Shown: positions 36,818 through 46,477 of the stretch, piece after piece
Position numbering within the stretch: the first letter of the stretch is position 1
Layout of the letters: every line of letters begins with the position of its first letter
Origin: Brachynemurus nebulosus
Lineage: Eukaryota > Arthropoda > Insecta > Neuroptera > Myrmeleontidae
Assembly: GCA_035578155.1 (NCBI GenBank)
Contig: JAPWDM010000016.1
Span: forward strand, 8,855,044-8,919,043
Direction: 5' to 3'
Length of the DNA stretch: 64,000 bases
Notes under the pieces: generated by a model
Told to the model about the DNA's origin: nothing
Seen by the model: the letters and a program-made list of their open reading frames with translations, nothing else
Database searches by the model: none
Position numbers and translations under genes: made by a program

Positions 36818-36892
36818 GTAAAATGAGCAACTCAAATTTTGTAGTTGTGTTGGGGTGGTGGTGGTGGCGGTGGTGGTGGTATTTGTGGTGGC
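36818..36892 (+). promoter_or_regulatory. Promoter module: GTAAAATGAGCAACTCA plus GGT/GGC tract
   Basis: The 17-nt motif at 36818-36834 is followed by (GGT)nGGC(GGT)n and then an AT-rich TATA-like stretch (CATAAAATATTTAA, 36897-36910), about 50 nt before the ATG at 36950. The identical motif and tract precede the zinc-finger gene at 40142. Confidence 0.6.
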
Positions 36893-36949
36893 AACTCATA
36901 AAATATTTAAGGGACGTGCTGAAACAGAAATTGGCAGTGTATTGGCAAA

Positions 36950-37262
36950 ATGTCTGAACAACACGGTGTTGAGTTAAGTATAAGTGATCTGTGGACCACT
37001 TTTACTGCCACTGATGAGACATTGGATCCGGTTTTGGAGAAGTTGAATAAACTTGGTGCTGTTAAACCATTCAAATCGCTATCTACGCTCAAACCGTATG
37101 AAACGTGGAAAATTCTTTTTCGTACGACGCATGGAAACTCGATATCGATTCGCGGATTTGGATGAGCAGACCATGCAATGTTTACGTACAGGACAATATT
37201 TTATTACATATAAAGGCACTGATTCTAGTGGTTTTTTACATATTGTGGAATTTAGTAAATAG
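36950..37262 (+). pseudogene. Small acidic-to-mixed ORF with a +1 frame break
   Basis: The first frame (36950-37165) starts MSEQHGVELSISDLW and includes VLEKLNKLGAVKPFKSL. The second frame (37053-37262), reading METRYRFADLDEQTM and then YFITYKGTDSSGFLHIVEF, looks like the natural continuation. The two meet near 37105-37125 in a T-rich stretch (ATTCTTTTTCG). The C-terminal pattern (TRY..., then Y.ITYKG) reminds me of a small ORF type that accompanies arm-gene-A relatives in arthropods, but I cannot name it. AATAAA follows near 37368. It is either a recent single-base lesion or programmed +1 frameshifting. Confidence 0.5.
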
Positions 37263-37400
37263 GTATCACATGTATGACGTTAGGTGTAAGATTAAGGAAA
37301 CTGTCAGATGTGAAAATGAATTGATTTACTTTTTTAATTTTAATATTGTAGACGTATATTTTTAAAAAAATAAATTATTTTACGTATAAATTCTTATATA

Positions 37401-39875
37401 GGGACCGAGCTTGACGACATTATTGCCATCTGGTGTCAGATTTAGCGATGCATTTCGGGTATGACATAGATATACATATCTATTCTTAGATTTTTGGATG
37501 TCTTGTCTATAATGTTATTAAATGTCAAATTAAATTTTGTTAATATTTAAAATGCACTTTCTGATAATTAAATTATCAATCAAATAATATTATTTGTAGA
37601 ATTAATATCAGCATGAATTTCGTAATAAGATATTGTTGTATTAAAAGTTGTTCCAATTTTCTTGGTAAAAGTAAGTATAAAAAACTTATAAACGTTTTGC
37701 TGATGTGATTGATATTGATGTTAGTTTTGCAAAACTGCGTACAAACAACTGCCCATAACGGAATCGAGAATTAAGTGCTTAACATGCTTAACATACTTAA
37801 TATAGCAGATAATATCCCAGTAATAATTAGTCATAATAGTAGATGTCATACAGAAGAATGTTTCGAAGAATGTGTCAATCCAAATTTAGTGTAATTTAAA
37901 CAACATAGATGGGATAAGATATACGGAAATGCAAGTTAATATTAACGTGAAGAAAACTTTAAATACAATCTGTGAGGCTAACATTAAAATCACCTCAAAA
38001 AATAAAATGAAAGATGGAAGTTATGATCCATTATGTTATTAATTCTGAAACGACGCTTTGTTCAGGTTTTTAAGGGCTAGAGGCCATAAAAAACGAAGAA
38101 AAATATAATAGTATAATGGGCGTTACAAGTGAGGTGTTTAAATCAAATGCCGCTCCCCACTATCAGCATTTCTTCACACGTTTGCTCTAAAATATGTTAT
38201 AAAAAGCGTTTCTTGAGAATAGGCATTTATTTAGACCCATACTCTTACTTTCTTAAGAACTTTTATTTTCTGTGATGCAACTCCGAATAGTCTGTTTTCC
38301 ATCAAGTTGCTTTCTATTGAAGAATTCAATCGCATTTGGGTCGTAGTATTACGGAGGTATTTACAAATCCTAAAGAATTTTTTGAAGGGAAATTGATTGT
38401 AGCCTTAAAGAGCATTCAGATTTACAATTAGTCTTTACTGTTCGTTTTTTTTTATTGAAAAAATACTTGCAGCCACTACAATTCTACCTCCCTAGGCTGT
38501 AACTCAGTCAGTCCATACGTAATATGCCCGTAGGTGTTACATGTAATGTGTAGGGTTGTTTTTTAAATGCTATTACAGAAAGTAAAAAGTTTCCAAAAAA
38601 ACAAGATTGTTCATTATACTCATAAAATTAAAAAAAAAAAAGATTGTATTATTCAGCTTTAACTGTATTACATATTCCAAATTCATCGTATTTTTATATG
38701 TATATAAAAAAAAAATATTTATAGTTACTATTTCAACGTTACGTATCTTGCCAGAAAAATTCATTGTGTGACCGTTAAAGGCAACTATAAAGACTTGTAG
38801 GCCTGAAATATTTAAACAAAACTTTCTGAACACATGTATAATCATAGACTGTACTGAAATGCACAAATGCAAAAAAAGGTATTAATGTGCTCAGAGTACA
38901 AAGATGAGTACACAATCAAATTTTTAGTTGGATGCTCACCAGAAGGGTTCATAAGTTCACAAGATCAAATTGTTATCGAGGTCATAATAGTGATTGTTTT
39001 ATAACAAATAAAATTGAAGAAATTTATAAAATTGTTTCAGTGTAAGGATACCATGTTGGAAGAAATATACAGAAAAAATTTTTTTCTTTTATTTAACGAT
39101 AACTGAATTTGTTTGAATTTTTTCCCTTTTATTATAGTTCTTTTAAAAGGAGTCATTCTGCCAATATTATTCGACAGAGTTAAGATTTAAAATTTCACTT
39201 TCAAATAATTATTTCTTTACATATTAAAAGAACAATAATAAAAAACTTCAAAATTATTGCTTTTATTTATTTTAACTATTAAAAAGAACCGTAAATAACT
39301 TTCAATTAACACTTCGGTACTAGATTGGGTTCATTTAAATTTTTTCATTTTATATTACTGTTTAATATAAATTTCATTTTATTTTTGGATTTTCTACCAC
39401 GCTTCCGTTAATACGACATTATCATATGTCACCAGATTTTCAGTTAATAATTCATTTACTCCAAGAATTAACTTTTTTTCAACAACGCCGCGCCGGATAG
39501 TATAGTATTTTCTAATTATTTATTTTTAAGTTTCGTATACATGTTTAAACAGATTTACTTATTTTCTATGCATAATTTTAAATTTTTAGCATCATTTTTT
39601 ATAGAAATATAACAAAAATTCCGTATTTTCCATTAGAGTTTATGTACGTGTAATTTGGTGATATATTGCTTTTTTCTCAACAAGAGTCCTCAGTTTCTTT
39701 TAATTTTTATTAACTGACAAGCAAAAAAAAAAAAAATTCAAATCAAGTAACACCATAGTAACACTCATTTTTATTTCCCCCATTTCTCATTCACCATTAA
39801 TATGTTTCATTTTTAGACATATAAAGGCGCCACTATCGGTGCCAGTGCTGCCGTCTATAGTTCAGGCTCGGTCCC
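37401..39875. mobile_element. TA-flanked Tc1/mariner-type element inserted in the core
   Basis: GGGACCGAGC at the left and GCTCGGTCCC at the right, both bordered by TA (37399-37400 and 39876-39877). The 2.5 kb interior is AT-rich with no transposase frame; the ORF at 38573-38872 is low complexity. It splits the gene-bearing core of the 12-kb element after insertion. Confidence 0.7.
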
Positions 39876-39877
39876 TA

Positions 39878-40141
39878 TTGTTCTTATTTTACAACACATT
39901 AGAACCTCCCAAATTATATCTTGAATTATGATAAGACTCTTAGTAGGTATGGGGCCAGTTGGCAACGCAATGTAATTGCCTATATTCAGGAGCAAGTATT
40001 TTAATGTTGGTTTTGAGTAGATATGTCGTCACCTGACACTTGCATATAGCTTTTCATTCATTTTTCTGAACTAATTTCCGAATCGAAAGAGCGTAATGGG
40101 GGCAAAATGTGTAAGCCGGATGTCAACCGCTACTTCATGGA
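39878..40141. other. Upstream region of the zinc-finger gene
   Basis: No ORF. It ends at the shared promoter motif at 40142. Confidence 0.5.
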
Positions 40142-40202
40142 GTAAAATGAGCAACTCAGATGTGGTGGTGGTGGTGGCGGTGGTGGTGGTGGAGTATATA
40201 AG
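40142..40202 (+). promoter_or_regulatory. Promoter module of the zinc-finger gene
   Basis: GTAAAATGAGCAACTCA (40142-40158) is followed by (GGT)nGGC(GGT)n and TATA box TATATAAG (40195-40202), 71 nt before the ATG. The motif is identical to that at 36818. Confidence 0.65.
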
Positions 40203-40265
40203 TAATCGCTAACACAATTCTGAATTAATCTTGTAAGACTAGTTGAGCTTTACACATCTATTATA

Positions 40266-40751
40266 ATGTTTGAGTGTACACAGTGCTATAAAAGCTTCTC
40301 GCGGAAAGATTCTCTTTCACGTCATATAAGAGATACACATATGCGGGAATTTTCACCAAAAAGGTTTGAAAATAGTTACTCTCTTGATCCGCTAAAAAGA
40401 CAAACATTAGACACGGCTGATGACTTATCTAGTTATGATACCGGGAGGAATGTTGATGATGAATTTCTAAACAATAAAGTTGAAGAAAGGTCCAATCCAC
40501 TTGAACAAAGAATTAAAGCTGCATCAAAAGCAATTCAAACTAAATTTAATAATTTAAGAAATCAAAATAATGTTTACACACCCAGCGATGAGACTTCAGA
40601 GATTGGTGAAAAAATACTCAATATTATTCGGAGTTTAGAGGAAAATAAAAACATGTTGTTTACCGTTGACGATAGTGAAGCTTTAATCGAAGAGTTAGAT
40701 GCTCCAAGAGAAACTACTGTCGGTCAAGAAATATCCTCTATACTTCGTTAA
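40266..40751 (+). CDS. C2H2 zinc-finger protein, 161 aa, with a possible acidic extension behind the stop
   Basis: An N-terminal classical finger, residues 4-25, has the form C-x2-C-x12-H-x4-H (FECTQCYKSFSRKDSLSRH). The rest is charged and probably helical (KRQTLDTADDLSSYD, KILNIIRSLEENKNML). The frame ends in TAA at 40749-40751 but continues open for exactly 28 more codons to a second TAA at 40836. That extension is strongly acidic and ends SDYDDD. The second stop coincides with the edge of the inverted arm. A single finger plus acidic tail fits a DNA-binding regulator of the element, which is inference. The promoter is the GTAAAATGAGC module with TATATAAG. The internal stop may be a recent nonsense mutation of a 190-aa protein or a readthrough site. 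Confidence 0.7.
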   Translation: MFECTQCYKSFSRKDSLSRHIRDTHMREFSPKRFENSYSLDPLKRQTLDTADDLSSYDTGRNVDDEFLNNKVEERSNPLEQRIKAASKAIQTKFNNLRNQNNVYTPSDETSEIGEKILNIIRSLEENKNMLFTVDDSEALIEELDAPRETTVGQEISSILR

Positions 40752-40939
40752 CTTCAAACGGCTGATGTTATTGAGCCACTAGGTGATTATCTGGATGAAA
40801 CTGATAAAGAAGATGCCAGCGATTATGATGATGATTAATTTAGATATTGCGTTCAACAAACACCGCGAGATGTCACCACCGATTCATTGTCTACAGTAAA
40901 TTGCTACTTCGATTGAATTAATGATAAAGTTGTTCACTA

Positions 40940-41245
40940 CAGTTGCAAACACCGCTGCTACCCCGCCACCGCCACAACCGTCACACAACCTCCGCCACCA
41001 CCACACAAACACCACCGCCACCGCCACACAAACACCACCAAACAACCGCCACAACCGCCACACATATACCACCGCCACCACCACACAAACACCACAACCG
41101 CCACACAACCACCGCCACCACCACACAAACACCACAACCGCCACACAACCACCGCCACCACCACAAAACCATCACAACCGCCACACAAACAACGCCACCG
41201 CCACCACCACACAACTGCCACAACCACAACACAACTACCGCATTT
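40940..41245 (-). repeat. GGTGGC-type minisatellite, right arm
   Basis: C-rich on the plus strand (CCACCGCCACCACCACAC words) and longer than the left-arm copy. The reading frames at 40921-41272 are low-complexity T/P/H strings; the MIKLFT start is kept, but the tail differs from the left arm. Confidence 0.8.
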
Positions 41246-41319
41246 GTGTGTTACGTCACCACCGCTAAATAATTTGCTGAGTTATACTCCAGCTCATACA
41301 CCTTATTATGGTTAAAGGG

Positions 41320-41329
41320 TATAAAATAG
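41320..41329 (+). promoter_or_regulatory. TATA-like box of arm gene B (right)
   Basis: TATAAAATAG, mirrored from the left arm, 107 nt before the ATG at 41436. Confidence 0.45.
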
Positions 41330-41435
41330 TTGAACTTACACAAAATATTATCTATTTACCGGTGGTTGTTAAAGAGTTAACATCTCTTTCGCCGAAAATT
41401 ATACTTTCGTGGTAAAACAATTACATTTTGGAACC

Positions 41436-41615
41436 ATGTTAATTTACAATTCAGCGCAGTTCACCGCTAGACAACCTAGCAATGGACTTTCGAAACCTAA
41501 GATTATTAAACGTAAAACTTTTAAGCAACAACACATTTCACCCGAAAATTTAGCATTCCTTAAATCACTAGGTCTTAAAGTGAAAAGATCTTGGTACTCA
41601 CCAATGTGCTATTAG
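41436..41615 (+). CDS. Arm gene B, right copy: 59-aa basic protein
   Basis: Identical to the left copy apart from KPKIIKRK for KPKINKRK, KRSWYS for KRTWYS, and an added Tyr before the stop. The ATG at 41436 was preferred to the upstream GTG. SPENLAFLKSLGLKV is retained. It lies 114 nt upstream of arm gene A on the same strand. Confidence 0.6.
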   Translation: MLIYNSAQFTARQPSNGLSKPKIIKRKTFKQQHISPENLAFLKSLGLKVKRSWYSPMCY

Positions 41616-41675
41616 TAGCCATTTTCGAATACATTCCACAAATTAACTAACTATCCCCACCGCTTTTAATTATCC

Positions 41676-41684
41676 TATATAAAG
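41676..41684 (+). promoter_or_regulatory. TATA box of arm gene A (right)
   Basis: TATATAAAG, 54 nt before the ATG at 41730. Confidence 0.65.
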
Positions 41685-41729
41685 TTGTGAATTGTGTGAA
41701 TAATTTCAGTTCTACGGCGGTGATAAAAA

Positions 41730-42152
41730 ATGGCGTTTCTTGACATACAAGGCTATCAAGGAGCTAAGAACGAATTTTATTTTAAAGAAGTTGGTATTGC
41801 TGCAGAAAATTCAGATGATATATTACATCTTATATTCGACGCACCGTTTGATTTCAACGAGTTGCCGAAGAAATTTCAACGAGTTGCCCGTTGGCTTTGC
41901 CGAAACTGGCTTGGGATACCTTGGTCGTATGGATTTATTCCGTACCAAAAATTTCATACCATATTGAAACCTATATTAAAGAAGTATGATGTCATTTACG
42001 TCAAGGGCAGTGAAAAGAAGAAATGGATTTCAAATTTGTTTGATGGTACCGGAAACCAGCCATGGATTCTGAATTTGGAAGAAATATTTGATGTACCGAA
42101 GATTTCCATTCTGCGAGATGAATATTATTCAAGACGCTGTATGCTTCATTGA
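41730..42152 (+). CDS. Arm gene A, right copy: 140-aa family protein
   Basis: Same length and frame as 34357-34779. The differences are few but include the conserved motif: NWHG in the left copy is NWLG here, FILYQKLPT is FIPYQKFHT, and FNGTG is FDGTG. The left copy keeps the residues shared with the distant relative at 3570-3960 (N.HG), so this right copy looks like the one beginning to lose constraint. The remaining motifs (FLDIQGY, FKEVGI, YVKGSEKKKW) are intact. AATAAA follows at 42207-42212. Other notes as for the left copy. Confidence 0.68.
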   Translation: MAFLDIQGYQGAKNEFYFKEVGIAAENSDDILHLIFDAPFDFNELPKKFQRVARWLCRNWLGIPWSYGFIPYQKFHTILKPILKKYDVIYVKGSEKKKWISNLFDGTGNQPWILNLEEIFDVPKISILRDEYYSRRCMLH

Positions 42153-43217
42153 CATAAAATTTGTTCATTAGAAAATTGCATTCTTTTAAGAAATTTTTAT
42201 ATGGAAAATAAATAGATTTTAAGTAATATTTAGATTTAAGCAATTTAATTTTTTGTATACATATTCTATAAATAAAATTTAAAAAAAAGAAAATTATGTG
42301 CGTTTTATTTAATTATTACCCTAAATTCCCCAATTTTTTGACAGGAAGAAGTTACTTTCGTTAACCTATAAGAGTATTAACAAAAATCTTATGAAATTTA
42401 TTATTCTAATTGAGAAACATATTTCATGATACACCCTGTATACTAAAATATTAGCTAAAAAGTAGCGGTCAGAAATCTGGACTCTGGAGTCTGGAGCCTG
42501 CAGTCGTGATTGCGACTAGCGCTTGGTACAGTGCCCCCCACAAAATTTAGCGGCCTCCCAATTTCCGTTTAGTATGACGCAATTAAATGAGGCCAAGATT
42601 TGCACGTAATAAGCACAATACGCTTCAAAAAGTGATCGGATACCTTTTTTGGTCAGGGGGCCCGCACTTTTGACACGGTAGTGTACCAAAAATTTAAGTA
42701 CAGTACGGTGTCAAAAGTTTGGGGCCACCCCCGAGTTAGGGTATTCGCCACATTTTGACGCGGTAGTGTACCCCATCTATCAAATTGTGGCCTAAAATTC
42801 AGTCTGCGCATGCGTCGTATACTAAAATTCAGTTTGCGCATGCGTTAGGTTTGCATTCAAAAACTATGGCGGGTAATGGGTTCACACAAAACCAAATTGT
42901 GATGAGTAAATTGTGATGACGCATAATGGGTTAACTTGAATTTATTATGTCGAAGTGATGACTTAAGTCAAGTCCAACAGTATGAGCGAGTGTTGGGGTC
43001 AAATGTCAACAACAAATTTTAAATACATGTACTCGGTACGTGCCGGGTCAAAGGTTAAGGTTTGCACATCAATACATTTTGATGACTCATCAGTTCAAAT
43101 GTGTAGTACCGTAAATGGGTGCAATAGGACCGTAAGTCACACGCTTTCAAACATCGTCAAAGGGGTTCAAGTTACTCCGTTTTGCGGTGGCCCAGAACCC
43201 GTACAGCTATTCTACTA

Positions 43218-43843
43218 ATAACAATTATCATACATATCTATTTAGAACAATTTCTTAAAAATTTACCTGTTTTTATTAAATAAAAGAAATTAATCTGTAC
43301 AAATATCTACCTTCACTAGTCCAAGTTGTAAAAAATATAACAAAAGATGACCCTTCATAAAACTATTGACAATAATTGTGAATACATTTCAACGCAGACT
43401 TTGAAAAAATGTAGGTATATAATTTATGTACGTAAGTATAGTTTTTCAATATTTAAATGAGATGACTTTTCAAGTACGGCAATAATCAGCAGTATTGTTC
43501 GCAGCATGTTACCTACTTATCTGTATGAATGCAAAAAGAAACCGTTGCTTGTGAAACAGGTAACAAATTTAAATACAATTGGAGTGAATATAGGGTGGTA
43601 TTTGTTGTAAGCAATAAAATAATTTAACATCTTGAAAGTTTATAGTCACTAATAACACCCTCTCGAAAAGTCATCCCAAAAATTGTTGGAAAAGGTATAC
43701 GAAAATTATTGTAAGCAAATGAAGCAAAGTAAGTATGAGTAAGTAGAGTATGAGTATGAGTATGAGTATGAGCATGAGCATGAGCATGAGCATGAGCATG
43801 AGCATGAGTATGAGCATCCTTTAGAATATTGCTCATTGAATTA
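43218..43843 (-). repeat. Right outer arm
   Basis: Inverted copy of 31843-32440, with a longer (GAGCAT/GAGTAT)n tract (43745-43815). Confidence 0.8.
43624..43836 (-). CDS. Doubtful 70-aa ORF at the element end (His-dipeptide repeat)
   Basis: It has an ATG at 43836 and reads inward through the hexamer tract as (AH/TH)n, then a unique tail including FRIPFPTIFGMTFREG. The left-arm equivalent is open over the same stretch, but its start codon is TTG. Since the arms are near-identical, conservation of the frame adds little. A short AATAAAAAT lies about 40 nt upstream. More likely non-coding. Confidence 0.2.
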   Translation of the reverse strand: MSNILKDAHTHAHAHAHAHAHAHTHTHTHTLLTHTYFASFAYNNFRIPFPTIFGMTFREGVISDYKLSRC

Positions 43844-43999
43844 TGAAGTTTTCAATGGGAAATAGTGTACCATTTTTATTCTGCGCATGTCTAGCGGTTC
43901 AAGTAATAAATAAACTCATTCATATTTCTAATATTTTATTGGTTGATTTTTTACGTCACGAATGACAATTTTATTTATCCAAATAATAAATAAACACAT

Positions 44000-44160
44000 T
44001 TCGCACATACTCTTTCTCAACCTCGTATAACAAAAATCACAATTTTCAGGAAACACAAAAAACATATTAAATACTGTATTTTCATCATTATGAATTTAAG
44101 ATTTATGTATGTTACACTTTTTGATGTTTGCTACCTATGTAGACATGAAGCAGACATTTA
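44000..44160. repeat. Single arm of foldback family 2
   Basis: CGCACATACTCTTTCTCAAC followed by CTCGTATAACAAAAAT and AGGAAACACAAAAAACAT matches the left arm of 29250-29672. Confidence 0.6.
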
Positions 44161-44334
44161 AATATTTTAAATTACAAGCTATCGATGTTTTTAGTAAATA
44201 CGAGTTTGCTGCTCACTTTTTTTTACAATATACGAGCTTGTGAAATAAATCGATTTTTTTCTTCTTTTTGCATATTCCGATAATCTAACTAGTAACTTAA
44301 ATTTTAAACGCGTTTTTCTCGAAATTACATTTTT

Positions 44335-44963
44335 CAAAGGACAATGGGCAAAATTGTCTCCCAGCGCCCACTGATAAGATATATATTTTCTGAGAGCCCC
44401 TTCCTAGTAGGTCACAAATATATCCATCTTAGGTATGGAGAACCTGGTCTTCAAAAGTTCTGACGTGCAGTAGGTTTCGCATACTCCACGTAGCCATTTC
44501 TTAAGGAAACGATGTGTGTTGACCTGCAGCAGACATTAGAGTCTCCTTCGGGAAGGTGCACTTCGAACTACCTTATTTCGGCAATCTGCCAAGAGTTTGT
44601 CAGAAATCGCCAACGGTAGGACTCCCAATGTACAGGTCTGAAGCCATTCGGTACGTCTTCTGCTATAGGCCACGTGAAAAAACGAGGTTAGGCCACTTGC
44701 CAGGAAAGTGGTTGTACACAGTGATAGGACGGTCCACGGCATGTCTCATAACACATTTGTACCTATACAGAGTATCCCGTTTGGCTATGGCCACATGCAG
44801 ACTTTTTGTGCATTTGACGCCCTATAACTTTTGAAGGCCAGGTTCTCCCTGAACGTGCCCATTGGCAAAGTTGGGCTACTTGACCAGGACTATCGATCGG
44901 CACCGGTCTCAATCTTGGGCGCTAGGGGGCAGCTGCCCATATAGTTTTGCCCATTGTCCTTTG
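44335..44963. mobile_element. GC-richer MITE-like element with 18-20-bp inverted ends
   Basis: CAAAGGACAATGGGCAAAA at the left and TTTTGCCCATTGTCCTTTG at the right are perfect inverse complements. The interior is GC-richer than its surroundings and has only short unrelated ORFs (44536-44834). No target duplication could be fixed. Confidence 0.7.
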
Positions 44964-45949
44964 CTACGATTAAACTCGAAGACAAATCATCCGATCGATT
45001 TGATCCTTACTGCAACTTCTTTTATATAATGTGTTGTTGTATAATTATATTAGTTGTTTCTAGTAAATACGAGGTTACAATCCACTTTTTTTGTATAGAA
45101 TTATAAGGATAGGAAATTATGCTTAGAGGTTATAATTGTCAAATAAAAAATACAAAGTGGCAACTATAAATCATGAAATAATATTTATTTTATGTCAGTA
45201 TATTTGAGCCGATGAGTCTCAAAACCATCTAATTAACATAAATAAAAATGTTCAGGAAACACAAAAAACTGTTTTCTCACTTATAATAATGATTTTGATG
45301 TGGTTTTTACCATTAAATTTTTAGGAAAAACCATAGTTTTTATAAATAAATAATAACAACGATACCGCTCATCAATAATTAGCAAATAACGATTAAAAAT
45401 TATAATTAACTACTTTTTCAGCAGTTTGATTTAATTAGATGGTTTTGAAACGGTTGATTTTGTAATTAGCTACTTTTGCAACACTAACATTAACAATTAG
45501 ACACTTTTGCAGCAGTAACACTAACAATTAGACACTTTTGCAACAGTTTATTATTCTTTCAATATAGGTTTTAAATAAAACAACATTCGTACAAATCTGT
45601 CTATTTACATCGTAGTACAACGTCTTTTTTATCATAACTTATGAAAACTAAAATAGTTTCCTATAATTTAGTAGAATATTCTCCCATAAAACAAGTCTCT
45701 TTACGGTAATTCAACAGTAAAACTTAAATCAGAACTACGATGTTTCACACAATTTTATTCTGTACACATTCGCAACCTCTTATCTTTGACGAAAAATCAA
45801 TTCCACCATATAATTGGTCATTGAAAAAGAGGCCAGATGGCATATTTTGACAAATGTTTTGGAATATTCTATTCGTCAACTAGCAAAAATATCCAAAAAC
45901 AGACGTCACCATTGTCGTCAACTAGCAAAGATACATATCAGTAAAAGAG
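44964..45949. other. No gene recognised
   Basis: AT-rich; TTAGACACTTTTGCA-type words repeat near 45420-45545. No ORF of note. Confidence 0.5.
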
Positions 45950-46345
45950 CGGTATGGGTTCTGTCGCACACTACCGCGTGAAAAGTATGGGGACACTCTG
46001 ACCCAGGAATGTGCCCACACTTTTGACGCCGTACTGTACTTAATGTTGTGGTACACTGCCGTGTTAAACATGTGCCCCCCACTGGGTTAAGGTGTCCGAT
46101 CACTTTTTGAAGCGTACTGTACTTATTTTGTGGAAGTACAAACCTTGATATTTGACTCCAACACGCGCTCGCTTAAATAAGTACAGTACGCTTCAAAAAG
46201 TGATCGAACACTCTCACCCAGGGGGGCACACTTTTGACACGGCAGTGTACCACAACATTAAGTACAGTGCGGCGTCAAAAGTGGGGCACCCCCCCCCCCC
46301 CTGGGTGAGAGTGTTCGATCACTTTTTGAAGCGTACTGTACTTAT
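45950..46345. repeat. Repeats of a unit shared with the inner arms
   Basis: Words such as GTACAGTACGCTTCAAAAAG, TGATCG.ACAC and TTTTGACACGGCAGTGTACC occur several times in both orientations. The same words lie in the arms at about 33500-33690 and 42590-42790. The ORFs at 33482, 42653, 45918 and 46152 are readings of this unit. Confidence 0.7.
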
Positions 46346-46477
46346 TTATATATAATATGTACTTGTTTATATAATAAATAATATTTACCGGCGCCTCAAA
46401 TAAAAGTTTACCGACGTTCCCGATCTTCCGATTTTACGTACTTCCCCTTAAATTTGCACCGACCACTACGTACCATT

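Larger units (their letters stand above)
40833..43010 (-). repeat. Right inner arm
   Basis: Inverted copy of 33300-35707. It starts at the second stop of the zinc-finger frame and carries plus-strand copies of arm genes B and A. Confidence 0.85.
31843..43843. mobile_element. About 12-kb composite element with long inverted arms and small genes
   Basis: The outer arms (31843-32440 and 43218-43843) and inner arms (33300-35707 and 40833-43010) are inverted copies with very high identity. The left arm has extra unique sequence at 32440-33300, the right arm a short unique piece at 43010-43217. The core (35707-40833) is single copy and holds the Cys-rich pair, the 36950 ORF and the zinc-finger gene. 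A TA-flanked element occupies 37401-39875. At both outer ends the similarity stops near a GCTCA(A/T)TGA word. No clear target duplication was found. No polymerase, integrase, transposase or capsid gene is seen. Possible explanations are a decayed virus-like DNA element, a non-autonomous satellite of one, or a palindromic amplification of a host segment. The gene content favours the first two. Confidence 0.7.

Noticed and set aside
38573..38872. 99-codon minus-strand ORF
   Set aside because: F/I/N-rich low-complexity reading inside the TA-flanked element.
42982..43218. 78-codon ORF at the gap between right inner and outer arms
   Set aside because: Starts in arm sequence, continues in unique sequence, has no promoter signal or recognised motif.
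44556..44834. 92-codon ORF in the GC-richer element
   Set aside because: No similarity recognised; overlapping ORFs on the other strand have equal quality.
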